From: Actinomycetota bacterium
GTDB lineage: Bacteria; Actinomycetota; Acidimicrobiia; Acidimicrobiales; Ilumatobacteraceae
Assembly (NCBI GenBank): GCA_026393535.1
Contig: JAPKZY010000096.1
Location: 1 to 64,000, forward strand
Direction: 5' to 3'
DNA length: 64,000 nt
A program made the position numbers and the translations under genes. Below, piece by piece: positions 33,715-42,729 of the stretch (position 1 is its first letter; every line of letters begins with the position of its first letter). Below the pieces are notes generated by a model, which was not told the DNA's origin, did not search any database, and saw only the letters and a program-made list of their open reading frames with translations.

Positions 33715-34316
33715 AAGTTCTTGTAGTTCTTGCACATCCATCACGAGATTCTTTCGTTTCATTTCTCTCTTTTGAAGTGATTACTGAGCTCAAAAATGGC
33801 AGTCACGAGATTCGTCATCATGATTTATGGGCTGAGGAATTTAATCCGGTGTTTACGTCGTATGAACGGTTGAATCATGTCGGTGACGTGGCAGAAAAAC
33901 TAAAGGAACTTCCCGAATTACAACAGCACATCGAAGATCTGCAGTGGTGTGATGCGTTGGTGTTTGTGTACCCCACGTGGTGGTCGGGCCAACCCGCAAT
34001 CTTAAAAGGCTGGTTTGATCGAGTGTTGATGAACGGAGTGGCGTGGGTGCTTCCTGAGGGTGCAGCGCGCATTCGGCCGCTTCTTACCAACGTGCGACAT
34101 TTAATTGTGGTGACCACGCACGGATCAGGCAAGTTCGTTAACGCGCTTGAAGGGGAGTCGGGGAAACGAACCGTATTCCGCTCGGTACGTCTGATGCTGC
34201 ACCGTCGAGTTCGTTGTGAATGGATAGCGATGTACGGCATAGACAATGCCACACCTCTCCAACGCCAAAAATTCTCGGGTCGTGTGCGCCGGCGAATCAG
34301 CCACGTATTGGGTTAG
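33711..34316 (+). CDS. NAD(P)H quinone oxidoreductase-like flavodoxin-fold protein, copy 2
   Basis: 201-residue paralogue of the preceding gene with the same landmarks: VLVVLAHPSRDSFVS at the N-terminus, DLWAEEFNPVFTS, and VFVYPTWWSGQPAILKGWFDRV in the middle. The C-terminus is basic (RQKFSGRVRRRISHVLG). Translationally coupled to copy 1. A role in quinone reduction is inferred from the family; the next gene is a quinone-oxidoreductase-like enzyme, consistent with a redox-stress theme. Confidence 0.87.
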   Translation: MKVLVVLAHPSRDSFVSFLSFEVITELKNGSHEIRHHDLWAEEFNPVFTSYERLNHVGDVAEKLKELPELQQHIEDLQWCDALVFVYPTWWSGQPAILKGWFDRVLMNGVAWVLPEGAARIRPLLTNVRHLIVVTTHGSGKFVNALEGESGKRTVFRSVRLMLHRRVRCEWIAMYGIDNATPLQRQKFSGRVRRRISHVLG

Positions 34317-34359
34317 CACGGTTCATTACATCTGAGGTCTGTCTAGTACCGTCGCAAGT

Positions 34360-35331
34360 ATGAAAGCTTTGCAAGTACAGCAACTTGGTTCACTCGACGA
34401 CATTGAGATTGTGGTGATTGATTCGCCCGACTTATTGCCAGGACAAATACGTGTGGCCGTTTTGGCAAGTGGTTTGAACTACGTGGACTCGCTCATGATT
34501 GAGGGAAAGTACCAAATCAAACCGCCAGTCCCGTACAGGCCTGGGTCTGAAATTGTCGGACGCGTCATCGAAGTCGCTTCTGATGTCACGAATATAAAAA
34601 TAGGTGACCGAGTCTTCTCACCTAGCGGTGGTTTTGCAGATGAGGCAGTACTTTCCGCAACGCGTGTGATTCCGATTCCTGACCAGTTAAGTGATGGGCA
34701 AGGCGCAACGTTTATGCAGAGTTACCTCACGGCATGGTTTGCATTTCATAAACGCGCACAGGTACGTGAGGGCGCAACCATGTTGGTGCTAGGTGCAGGT
34801 GGCGGCGTTGGACTGGCTGCTGTAGACCTTGGTGTCGCAATGGGCATGCGCGTTATTGCGGCTGCCTCAAGCGCCGAAAAGCGTCAACTCGCATTAGACC
34901 GGGGGGCCTTCGCTGCTATCGATGTTCTGAATGAAGATGTGAAATTGCGGACGCGTGAGTTATGTGGTGGCGGAGTTGACCTGGTGTACGACCCAGTGGG
35001 TGGAGACCTTGCTGAACAGTGTTTACGTGCATTAGCACCATTTGGCCAGTATCTCGTTGTTGGTTTTGTTGGCGGAATTCCTCGTCTTCCTGCGAATCAT
35101 GTATTGCTCACAAACCGCACGGTGGTTGGAATTGATTGGGGCGCATGGGTCGGTAGAAACGTTGCCGAAAACCAACAAATGTTGGTTGACGTGTTGGCTG
35201 AAATCGCAGCAGAAAGACTTCACCCAGTAGAACCTGTGACATATCCGATGAGCAAAGCTGTGCAAGCCATGCGTGATCTGCAAGATCGTAAAATTGCTGG
35301 CAAGGTCGCGCTGGTTCCCTTGTTCGATTAG
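34360..35331 (+). CDS. Zinc-independent MDR: NADPH:quinone oxidoreductase-like protein
   Basis: 323-residue medium-chain dehydrogenase/reductase of the quinone oxidoreductase (QOR) branch. The catalytic-zinc cysteines of alcohol dehydrogenases are absent, the N-terminal GroES-like domain is intact (YRPGSEIVGRVIEV, about 66-79), and the cofactor loop is VLGAGGGVGLAAVDLG (about 145-160). Expected to reduce quinones or enoyl groups with NADPH. Follows the two flavodoxin-fold genes by 43 bp on the same strand. Substrate unknown. Confidence 0.88.
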   Translation: MKALQVQQLGSLDDIEIVVIDSPDLLPGQIRVAVLASGLNYVDSLMIEGKYQIKPPVPYRPGSEIVGRVIEVASDVTNIKIGDRVFSPSGGFADEAVLSATRVIPIPDQLSDGQGATFMQSYLTAWFAFHKRAQVREGATMLVLGAGGGVGLAAVDLGVAMGMRVIAAASSAEKRQLALDRGAFAAIDVLNEDVKLRTRELCGGGVDLVYDPVGGDLAEQCLRALAPFGQYLVVGFVGGIPRLPANHVLLTNRTVVGIDWGAWVGRNVAENQQMLVDVLAEIAAERLHPVEPVTYPMSKAVQAMRDLQDRKIAGKVALVPLFD

Positions 35332-35338
35332 CGGCTCG

Positions 35339-37378
35339 TTACGGAGCGCACGATGCTGTGCCGGAATCAATAGTTGAACCATCAAGCGCGCTGATGAATC
35401 CCCACGAGAATGCACGGGGAGTCAGGGTAAACGACAGAACTCCATGATTGGAGTTATAGCGAAATGCACTTCCCGCAACTGCATCTCCGATTGGAAGTGC
35501 CGGCGCACCACCAAGTCCATTGATGAAAAAGGGCATACCGCCTACTGCTGGAGCGCCTGAAACATCAAGCGGTGAAAAGCGTTCATAGATATGGTCATGT
35601 GCGGCCACCATGAGATCAGCACCACCAGTAACTGCGGCTTCCCACAAATTCTTGACACTGGCAGTCGCATACAAACCACTCGACACAAATGGATGGTGCA
35701 TCATCACTGCTGTGCATTTGCTTTCATCACGAGCTCGTTGTAGTTCTAATTTAAGCCATTGTGTTTGGGCAGACGCTGCTGAACAGCCAGAATAAATTTG
35801 ACCTTGGCACCATGAGTCAACTGCGATAATTCGCCAACCACCTGCATCAACTGTCCAGTACGAGGGCGACATTTCGCTGAAGTAATCGACATATCCCGCT
35901 GCGCCCGACGTGAGGTATTCATGATTGCCGCGCACAGGATAAGTGGTACTGCGAAGCGGCCCCCACGATAAATCAAAGTTGGTCATGAGTTCCTGTGAAC
36001 TTGCGCTTTCGTACTGAAGATCTCCGAGAGCGAAAACTCCATCGGGTTTTAACGAAGAGATCAGTGAGGCAGTGACGTAGTCGCCGCATTGTGTACCAAC
36101 TGGGCCCGTGTTGCTAGCTGTACGTCTATTGGTATCGCAGGCGATATCGCCTGCTGCAATGATTCGTGCAGATTGATCAGTGCCAATGGATTTCATTCGT
36201 ACACCGTTTGGCCATATTTCGGTTCCGATAGAACGCATTCCACTAGGGCCACTTCCACCGTCACCCAGTTGGCCTTGTAGGCCGAGGCCCCAACACCACA
36301 TGGCCCCTGAAGTGTTTGCAATTGCGCACACGTGAAATGCCCCTGCTGCGATTGCAGTCATCGAGCCAATATTCGTACTTGTAAGAATTTTCTGGGGAAT
36401 AGAAGATGCAATTGACGAGCCATTAGATAATTGGCCGTATCTATTTCGTCCCCAACACCAGGTAGTAGTAGCAACGGTAATTGCACACGCGAATTCACTG
36501 CCGGCAGTTAAAGCAACGGGGTTTTTAATAGATGTGGTGTGAGGAGCAATGCGTGACGAACCAGCGGTGCGGGCTAATTGGCCAAATTGATTTCGTCCCC
36601 AACATTGGACTCGAGTGTTCGTTGCAATGATGCATGTAAATGCATCGCCAGTAGCAACAGATGTTGCACGTACTTTTGGCACGTAGGTGGGAACCAGGAA
36701 TGGTCCTTTATTTCGCAAACCGAGACGGTGGTACCCGTTTGAACCCCAACACCACACAGAATTTGTCCGCCTCACTGCACATGTGTGTTCGGCGCCAACA
36801 TCAAGTGATTGCACTGTGTCAATTCGTGCTTGCACGGGTAGGACAGAATCAAGGTTTGAATTGTTTCCTAACTGCCCCCACGTATTTTTTCCCCAGCACC
36901 ACACGGTGTCGTCGAGCAAGTTGGCACATGTGTGTGTCATGCCAACAGCAACTGTTCGTGCATTTGTGAGCGGAACTTGAACAGGAACTGGAGAATTAGT
37001 TGCGATGATTTCGGCTGTCACGACATCAAGTGATGTCGCAATGGTTCCCCAACACCAGACAGTGGCGTCAGTGCGAACCGCACATGAAGTAGTACCACCA
37101 ACGTCGACCATTATTGCGTTTGTCATTGCGGAAGGACTAAAGGCAATTGTCTTGGTTAGTGACCCGGTACCAAGCTGCCCACGTGAGTTAGATCCGGTAC
37201 ACCACACCGTGGCATCGCGCACCATGCACGTGTGCTCTGCCCCAGCACTAACAGATGAAATAACAGGGGTGATTGCCATTCCGGGAGTACCTATGGTGTC
37301 AGTCGCACCTTGAACGGCTGATTGTGGAAGAAGAATTCCAGATCCGAAGAACAATGCGAGCGCGATAAAAATTTTCAT
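35339..37378 (-). CDS. Secreted RCC1-repeat protein fused to a calcineurin-like phosphoesterase
   Basis: 679 residues. A signal peptide (about 1-24, hydrophobic core FIALALFFGSGILL) is followed by seven RCC1-type repeats (about 38-390), each built around a VxAGxxHTC...WCWGxNxxGQLG pattern. The HTC and WCWG cysteines would form one disulfide per blade. The C-terminal half (about 400-679) is a calcineurin-like phosphoesterase with AAGDIACD, GDLQY, GNHEY, MHHP and AAHDHIYERF metal-binding motifs, closest to secreted acid/alkaline phosphatases; the usual GDxH is GDIA. It may release phosphate outside the cell. Domain pairing is unusual (see findings). Confidence 0.88.
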   Translation of the reverse strand: MKIFIALALFFGSGILLPQSAVQGATDTIGTPGMAITPVISSVSAGAEHTCMVRDATVWCTGSNSRGQLGTGSLTKTIAFSPSAMTNAIMVDVGGTTSCAVRTDATVWCWGTIATSLDVVTAEIIATNSPVPVQVPLTNARTVAVGMTHTCANLLDDTVWCWGKNTWGQLGNNSNLDSVLPVQARIDTVQSLDVGAEHTCAVRRTNSVWCWGSNGYHRLGLRNKGPFLVPTYVPKVRATSVATGDAFTCIIATNTRVQCWGRNQFGQLARTAGSSRIAPHTTSIKNPVALTAGSEFACAITVATTTWCWGRNRYGQLSNGSSIASSIPQKILTSTNIGSMTAIAAGAFHVCAIANTSGAMWCWGLGLQGQLGDGGSGPSGMRSIGTEIWPNGVRMKSIGTDQSARIIAAGDIACDTNRRTASNTGPVGTQCGDYVTASLISSLKPDGVFALGDLQYESASSQELMTNFDLSWGPLRSTTYPVRGNHEYLTSGAAGYVDYFSEMSPSYWTVDAGGWRIIAVDSWCQGQIYSGCSAASAQTQWLKLELQRARDESKCTAVMMHHPFVSSGLYATASVKNLWEAAVTGGADLMVAAHDHIYERFSPLDVSGAPAVGGMPFFINGLGGAPALPIGDAVAGSAFRYNSNHGVLSFTLTPRAFSWGFISALDGSTIDSGTASCAP

Positions 37379-37443
37379 GGAAGACGCCGAAGCGGTGTGA
37401 CCACGCTAATGAGAATTAGACGACGAGATGTGTCACCTCGTAT

Positions 37444-38793
37444 TTAGAGTCCAAACGGCGCGTAACCAGGCGCAGTAAGTGGCCACGGCTTGATGCGTTC
37501 GATATGAGAGGCAAGACCGAGTGTGAGGTTGTCTGCGAAACGAGGCCCTGTGAGATGAATGCCGCACGGAACACCATTGTCATCAAGACCCATCGGCACG
37601 CTTGTCGCTGGGTGTCCCGTGAAGTTCGCATCGGGTGTATTTAGTGTGACCATCGGATCGTCAGTGTTTCCGGCCCTGGCGGGCAGTGGACCTTCTGCTG
37701 GCCATGAGCGCGCATTTGAAGTAGGCGTGAGAAGAACTGCATCGTTCCCCAATAAGTCATCAAATCGAATACTGATTTCGTGGCGCTTTCGTTGGGCAGC
37801 AATGTATTGGTCAATTGTGACTGATGAGCCAAACTGCAATTGTGCCTGAACATAATCTGACAACTCACCCCATCGGTGTTCTTCATGGCGCAAGCTTTGA
37901 GTGAGCTGTGCAGTGGACATGATGAACCAGTTCCAGATGGTGTCGTTGTCTGATGGTGATGCAACCCGTTCCACTGTGACGCCGCTTGCAACAAGTGCAT
38001 CAATCATTGATTCATAGTTAGCTTCGATATCTGGATCAACATCGGTACGAAATGTTCGGCACGCAAGAACGCGATGTGGCATCACAGGATTCAGTGCGAT
38101 GCTCTTTGCTGGCAGTCCTAAAAAATCACCAACTGCTGGGCCATGAGTAATTGCTGCTTCATACGCAACATCAGCCACGGTGTGGCCAGATGTTCCTTGT
38201 GTAGAAAAATCAATCCATCGCGGAAGCACATTGCGTCCGATTGCACCCATGGATGGCTTGTACCCAACGAGTCCAGTTGCAGATGCAGGACCGCGCACGC
38301 TGCCTCCACCATCTGATGTAGTTGCGATTGGTGTTAGCCCCGCAGCCAACGCTGCTGCAGAACCACCACTGGAACCGCCTGGTGATTTTTCAGTGTTCCA
38401 TGGGTTACGTGTTGCACCAAATACTTTGTTTGTTGTGTATGCGGTTGCACCAAACTCTGGGCTATTTGATCTACCAATAATGATTGCTCCGGCTTCACGC
38501 AGGCGTGACACAACCGAGTCATCAACATCATCTGCGGGGCCATCGGCATATAACGCCGAACCAGCCGTGGTGATGTGGCCTTTCACGCGCGCCATGTCTT
38601 TCACCAAGAACGGCAAACCTGCAAGCGCACCCGTGAGCGGGTGTGAATGTGCCAGCGCACGCGCTTCATCGGCGTACACCGCAACAACAGCATTTAATGA
38701 CGTGGCTGCTTCGATACGACGAAGGCTCTCGTTGATGAGATCAACAGGGTTGATTTCTCCAGATCGGACTTTGGCTGATAGTTCTTCAAGCAT
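37444..38793 (-). CDS. Amidase signature family hydrolase
   Basis: 449-residue amidase. The Ser-cisSer-Lys triad is visible: Lys in LPFLVKDMARVKG (about residue 70), the glycine/serine loop GGSSGGSAAALAAG (about 138-151) and the nucleophile region TSDGGGSVRGPA (about 159-170). Family members hydrolyse carboxamides, acyl amides or allophanate; the target is not predictable, although putative polyamine-degradation context nearby (aguA/aguB) is noted. It lies 16 bp downstream of the double-TetR gene on the same strand and is probably co-transcribed with it. Confidence 0.9.
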   Translation of the reverse strand: MLEELSAKVRSGEINPVDLINESLRRIEAATSLNAVVAVYADEARALAHSHPLTGALAGLPFLVKDMARVKGHITTAGSALYADGPADDVDDSVVSRLREAGAIIIGRSNSPEFGATAYTTNKVFGATRNPWNTEKSPGGSSGGSAAALAAGLTPIATTSDGGGSVRGPASATGLVGYKPSMGAIGRNVLPRWIDFSTQGTSGHTVADVAYEAAITHGPAVGDFLGLPAKSIALNPVMPHRVLACRTFRTDVDPDIEANYESMIDALVASGVTVERVASPSDNDTIWNWFIMSTAQLTQSLRHEEHRWGELSDYVQAQLQFGSSVTIDQYIAAQRKRHEISIRFDDLLGNDAVLLTPTSNARSWPAEGPLPARAGNTDDPMVTLNTPDANFTGHPATSVPMGLDDNGVPCGIHLTGPRFADNLTLGLASHIERIKPWPLTAPGYAPFGL

Positions 38794-38809
38794 CAGCGAA
38801 GACTAGTGA

Positions 38810-40006
38810 TTATTGACCGAAAGGAATCCATCGCCAGTCGAGCTGGCAGATTGTTGGGTCAACAACTTCAAGAATTGAGAGTCCTAAAACGCTTGCACGG
38901 GCGGATAAGCCCGTATCGGGGCTAATAGTGGCGCCAGGAGGAGCCTTCACTGCGGCTGCCATTAGGGAGCGCCTTGCGGCAAATGTGTATGCAGCCAGTT
39001 GTGATGCAATGTCGGGGGAGTGTCGGGCCGCAACAATGCTTTCCAGACGGAATGTGCGCCATTGTGCAAACGATGGCGACATGTAGTTCGCCAAAATATC
39101 AGTGACAACCGCACGTTGATCAGTTGCTGTGAAGACTCGTGACCACTCTTCGACATCGCGTCGACTTTGTGGTGGGAACAAGACTTCTAAACAATCTGCT
39201 ACGAGCGCATCTTTGTTTTCGTACAAACCGTAGATTGCCCCAACGCTGACACCTGCTCGCCGCGCGATACGCGACACTGTGGCTCTGTGTACACCAGTAC
39301 GCGAGATGACATATTCACTTGCAGCGATTAGAGCATCGCGAACATCGTCATACGTGGTGGGAAATTGATATGGTGCTGTGTTTCGAAGCGTGCCTGCAGA
39401 TTTAGCGGGCTTCACGGGCGACTGCACTGAACGAGTAAAGACCTCAATGAGTGCGGTGGGGTCAATCATGTTGTGCTTGTTGTCAACATATGCAGAGTTC
39501 AGTAATGATGCACCAAACAGAGTGCTAATTGCTGACACAACAGATTGGCGTAGTGCACCATCTGTAGCGGGGCCGACTCCACGGTCATCGAGGAGTCCGT
39601 TGATATCGCGTTGCACAACTTCACCGATAGTTTCATCACGTCGTGAAGCGATGATGACTTCCATTGCGCTACCAAGGTCAGGGACAATTCCTGGGTCGGT
39701 GGAGCGAATGAATAGTTCAGCAATTTGGCTCATGCTGCTGTTGTCTTTAGAGATCACCGCATCAGCGAGCAAAGTAATGATCTCTGACAACATCGGCCAG
39801 AAGCTTTTCTCCCATGCCATGACAACCAGTTCTGATCTGTCGTCACATCGGGCATAGATGGCGCCACTTGAGAATCCGGCGTCGGCAGCAACACGGGTGA
39901 GAGCCATTTGGTCAACGCCCACTGTGCGCACTGCGCTGGCTGCGCTGTGGGCGACTTTAAGGTCGGTCTGGCGGGATTTTTCCGACTGCTTGGTGGCGAT
40001 AACCAT
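38810..40006 (-). CDS. Tandem TetR-type transcriptional regulator (two TetR units in one chain)
   Basis: 398 residues, about twice a normal TetR protein. An N-terminal helix-turn-helix (about 34-62: MALTRVAADAGFSSGAIYARC) heads a first ligand-binding-like half. After a short linker, a second helix-turn-helix (about 243-272: ATVSRIARRAGVSVGAIYGLY) heads a second half. Each half retains the conserved A-I-Y of TetR domains. A single chain could bind an operator as a pseudo-dimer. It is divergent from aguB with 46 bp between, and upstream of the amidase, so it is a good candidate regulator of both. Effector unknown. Confidence 0.85.
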   Translation of the reverse strand: MVIATKQSEKSRQTDLKVAHSAASAVRTVGVDQMALTRVAADAGFSSGAIYARCDDRSELVVMAWEKSFWPMLSEIITLLADAVISKDNSSMSQIAELFIRSTDPGIVPDLGSAMEVIIASRRDETIGEVVQRDINGLLDDRGVGPATDGALRQSVVSAISTLFGASLLNSAYVDNKHNMIDPTALIEVFTRSVQSPVKPAKSAGTLRNTAPYQFPTTYDDVRDALIAASEYVISRTGVHRATVSRIARRAGVSVGAIYGLYENKDALVADCLEVLFPPQSRRDVEEWSRVFTATDQRAVVTDILANYMSPSFAQWRTFRLESIVAARHSPDIASQLAAYTFAARRSLMAAAVKAPPGATISPDTGLSARASVLGLSILEVVDPTICQLDWRWIPFGQ

Positions 40007-40046
40007 GGTCAGATTGTCTCACACATGGTGGCAAAGCGAACATCCC

Positions 40047-40052
40047 TAGAGT
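40047..40052 (+). promoter_or_regulatory. -10 box for a leaderless aguB transcript
   Basis: TAGAGT is followed by GTGGAT and then GTG at 40059, giving a leaderless start. This would favour the GTG at 40059 over the in-frame GTG at 40053. Inferred; no good -35. Confidence 0.35.
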
Positions 40053-40949
40053 GTGGATGTGACACTTTCCCTAGCTGCCATTCAAATGTCTATGTCCGAC
40101 TCCCGTGAAGACAATGTTGCAAAGGCTGAACGTATGGTGCACGAGGCTGCATCAGCAGGGGCAAAAATAATTCTCATTCCTGAATTATTCGAGGGCCAGT
40201 ACTTCTGCAAGGAACAAGATGCTGCGCATCAGCAGCGTGCAACGTCAATCGATGAGAATCCCACGGTCTCTCATTTTCAAAAAGTTGCTGCCAAGCTAAA
40301 CGTGGTGTTGCCACTCAGTGTGTATGAACGTGCTGGCAATGCATTGTTCAACACTGTTGTCATGGTTGATGCCGATGGGACTCGCATGGGTGTGTATCGC
40401 AAGAGTCACATTCCCGATGGTCCTGGCTATTCCGAAAAGTTTTATTTCAGTCCTGGAGACACAGGGTTCCGAGTCTGGGCTACGCAACACGGAAGAATTG
40501 GCATCGGCATTTGTTGGGACCAATGGTTTCCCGAAGCTGCACGCGCAATGGCGTTACAAGGTGCAGAGTGCATTCTGTATCCCACAGCTATCGGTAGTGA
40601 ACCACAAGACCCCACATGGGATTCATCACGACATTGGCAACGAGTGATGCAAGGACATGCAGCAGCGAACCTCTTGCCCGTGATGGCAGCAAACCGCATT
40701 GGGCGTGAAGTGCAAAACATGACTGAAATAAATTTCTATGGCTCATCGTTCATTGCCGACAACACAGGAGCGTTAGTGGCAGAAGCTAGACGTGATACTG
40801 AAGAAGTGATTTATGCCACTTTTGATCGTTCTGCATTGGCAGCGTTGCGGTCATCATGGGGCTTGTTTCGTGATCGACGCCCAGAGCTATACGGGGCACT
40901 TCTTACTCTTGACGGAAGCGATAGTTATTTTTCGCATCCCACTATATAG
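40053..40949 (+). CDS. aguB: N-carbamoylputrescine amidase AguB
   Basis: Nitrilase-superfamily enzyme (298 residues) that hydrolyses N-carbamoylputrescine to putrescine, CO2 and ammonia. The Glu-Lys-Cys triad is present: Glu44 (LIPELFEGQYF), Lys117 (YRKSHIPDGPGY) and Cys154 (GIGICWDQWFPE). The PELFEGQYF and SHIPDGPGY stretches are diagnostic for AguB. Start is GTG 40053 or GTG 40059 (two codons later). It is followed 10 bp later by aguA, whose product is its substrate, and preceded by a divergent double-TetR regulator. Confidence 0.95.
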   Translation: MDVTLSLAAIQMSMSDSREDNVAKAERMVHEAASAGAKIILIPELFEGQYFCKEQDAAHQQRATSIDENPTVSHFQKVAAKLNVVLPLSVYERAGNALFNTVVMVDADGTRMGVYRKSHIPDGPGYSEKFYFSPGDTGFRVWATQHGRIGIGICWDQWFPEAARAMALQGAECILYPTAIGSEPQDPTWDSSRHWQRVMQGHAAANLLPVMAANRIGREVQNMTEINFYGSSFIADNTGALVAEARRDTEEVIYATFDRSALAALRSSWGLFRDRRPELYGALLTLDGSDSYFSHPTI

Positions 40950-40959
40950 AGGTTTTTGA

Positions 40960-41967
40960 ATGTCTACATTTTCGCGCATCATGCCCGCTGAGTTTGAACC
41001 GCACCAGGGCACGTTGATGTGCTGGCCATCGCGTGACGATATTTGGGACGGCCAGATTGCTGAAGCCGAACGGGCCTATGCAGAACTTGCAAACTCAATT
41101 GCAGTGTATGAACCAGTGACGATGGTTGTGGACCCAAAACATATTGAACGGGCTGAGTCAATGTGTGGCACGGGAGTCAGTGTGATCGCCGTGCCAATTG
41201 ACGATTCATGGTGTCGCGACAGTGGGCCGATTTACGTGCGCGAATCTGGCGGCAGTCTTGTCGGTCTTGATTTTGTGTTTAACGGTTGGGGCGAAAAGTT
41301 TGTGCCTTTTGATCAAGATGCGCAATTGGCATCACGGGTGTTATCTCAGCAAAATCAACATAAACGCAGTGTTTCGATGGTTCTCGAGGGCGGTTCTATA
41401 AACGTTGATGGGGCAGGCACCCTCATCACCACTATGCAGTGCTTGTTGCATCCCAATCGAAACCCTGAAATGTCACAGACGGAAATTGAGACCGTGTTGA
41501 AAGATGAACTCGGAGTCTCGTCAGTGGTGTGGTTACCTCATGGACTCATACTTGATCATGACACTGATGGTCATGTTGACAATGTTGCTGCGTTCGCCAC
41601 GCCTGGTCATGTGTTGTTGCAGGGATGCAATGATGCGGCGGAGGAAGATTACGCACGACTGTTTGTCAATGAAAAAGTTGCTCGGTCATCAATGTCAGGT
41701 CGCGGTGAACAATTGAAAGTCGATATTGTTCCGGTATTGCCCTTCGCAGAGACTGGTACTGGTCGTGTCGCGGTTCCCTACCTAAATTTTTATGTGGGAA
41801 ATAACTTTGTTGTTATTCCAGTGACAGGTCATGAGGCCGACAACGACATGGTGCAGATGATCGGAGGATTTTTTCCAGGTCGTGACATGGTGCCACTTGA
41901 GATTGGTCGCATACTGGCAATCGGTGGTGGTGGCATTCACTGCATCACACAGCAAGTGCCTGCCTAA
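40960..41967 (+). CDS. aguA: Agmatine deiminase AguA
   Basis: 335-residue guanidine-group-modifying enzyme that converts agmatine to N-carbamoylputrescine and ammonia. The active-site Cys328 is in GGGGIHCITQQ at the C-terminus, with the WCRDSGP loop (about residues 87-93) and the DGHVDN His/Asp region (about 202-207). GAGG precedes ATG 40960. With aguB it forms a complete agmatine-to-putrescine route; no arginine decarboxylase is in the window, so agmatine may be imported or made elsewhere. Its end overlaps that of the convergent ung by 4 bp. Confidence 0.96.
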   Translation: MSTFSRIMPAEFEPHQGTLMCWPSRDDIWDGQIAEAERAYAELANSIAVYEPVTMVVDPKHIERAESMCGTGVSVIAVPIDDSWCRDSGPIYVRESGGSLVGLDFVFNGWGEKFVPFDQDAQLASRVLSQQNQHKRSVSMVLEGGSINVDGAGTLITTMQCLLHPNRNPEMSQTEIETVLKDELGVSSVVWLPHGLILDHDTDGHVDNVAAFATPGHVLLQGCNDAAEEDYARLFVNEKVARSSMSGRGEQLKVDIVPVLPFAETGTGRVAVPYLNFYVGNNFVVIPVTGHEADNDMVQMIGGFFPGRDMVPLEIGRILAIGGGGIHCITQQVPA

Positions 41968-42644
41968 AGACTCCAGTCGATAGGCGCCCGGCCCGCCTCT
42001 TGTAGAAGTGCATTGGTACGCGAGAACGGCGCACTGCCAAAGAATCCTCGGTATGCCGATAATGGCGATGGGTGAGGCGCCTCAAGAATTGCGTGATGCC
42101 CTTGTGTAATCATTTTTTTCTTCGCCTGAGCGTGTGCGCCCCACAAAATAAACACACATCGTACTGTGTTGTCATTCACAGTACGAATGATGTGGTCAGT
42201 GATTTCTTCCCATCCCTTTTTTGCGTGACTGCCAGCACTTCCTTCCCGAACAGTGAGTGACGTGTTGAGCAGAAGAACACCTTGTTGTGCCCACGGTGTG
42301 AGCGTGCCATGTGTTGGTGGTTTCAGTCCGATGTCTTTTTCACGTTCAGCAAAAATGTTTCGTAACGACGGGGGAATAGGAACACGAGGCAGTACAGAAA
42401 AACTCAAACCGTGCGCTTGACCATATTCGTGATACGGATCTTGTCCGAGGATGACAACTGAGATGTCGCGCGGGCCGGCAAATGACAGGGCCGCAAAGAC
42501 CTGATCGTCTGGTGGAAAGACCGTGCATTCTTCTCGTTCGCGAGAGATGAATGCTGCGAGTTCATGGGCCGAATTAGTTGCCATCGCTGTGGCTAATGAT
42601 TCTTTCCATTGTGGATGCACGGTCTTATCGTACGAAGTGTTCAT
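41964..42644 (-). CDS. ung: Uracil-DNA glycosylase (family 1, UNG)
   Basis: 226-residue repair enzyme that excises uracil from DNA. The water-activating loop GQDPYH (68-73, Asp69 by count), LLLNTSLTV, and the DNA-intercalation loop HPSPLSAYRGFFG (His191) are all intact, so the enzyme should be active. ATG 42644 fits the family length. Convergent with aguA. Divergent from the ROK gene with an 85-bp intergenic region. Confidence 0.96.
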   Translation of the reverse strand: MNTSYDKTVHPQWKESLATAMATNSAHELAAFISREREECTVFPPDDQVFAALSFAGPRDISVVILGQDPYHEYGQAHGLSFSVLPRVPIPPSLRNIFAEREKDIGLKPPTHGTLTPWAQQGVLLLNTSLTVREGSAGSHAKKGWEEITDHIIRTVNDNTVRCVFILWGAHAQAKKKMITQGHHAILEAPHPSPLSAYRGFFGSAPFSRTNALLQEAGRAPIDWSL

Positions 42645-42729
42645 AGCCTATAAATCATAGATAAATGACTGTTGACCAGCTCCCTGTATGTCGTAAAAAC
42701 TGCTGACTCTTTGGCACACTAGTTATCTC

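Noticed and set aside
38180-38806. 208-codon plus-strand open frame opposite the amidase
   Set aside because: Low-complexity mirror of the amidase reading frame; amidase motifs are unambiguous.
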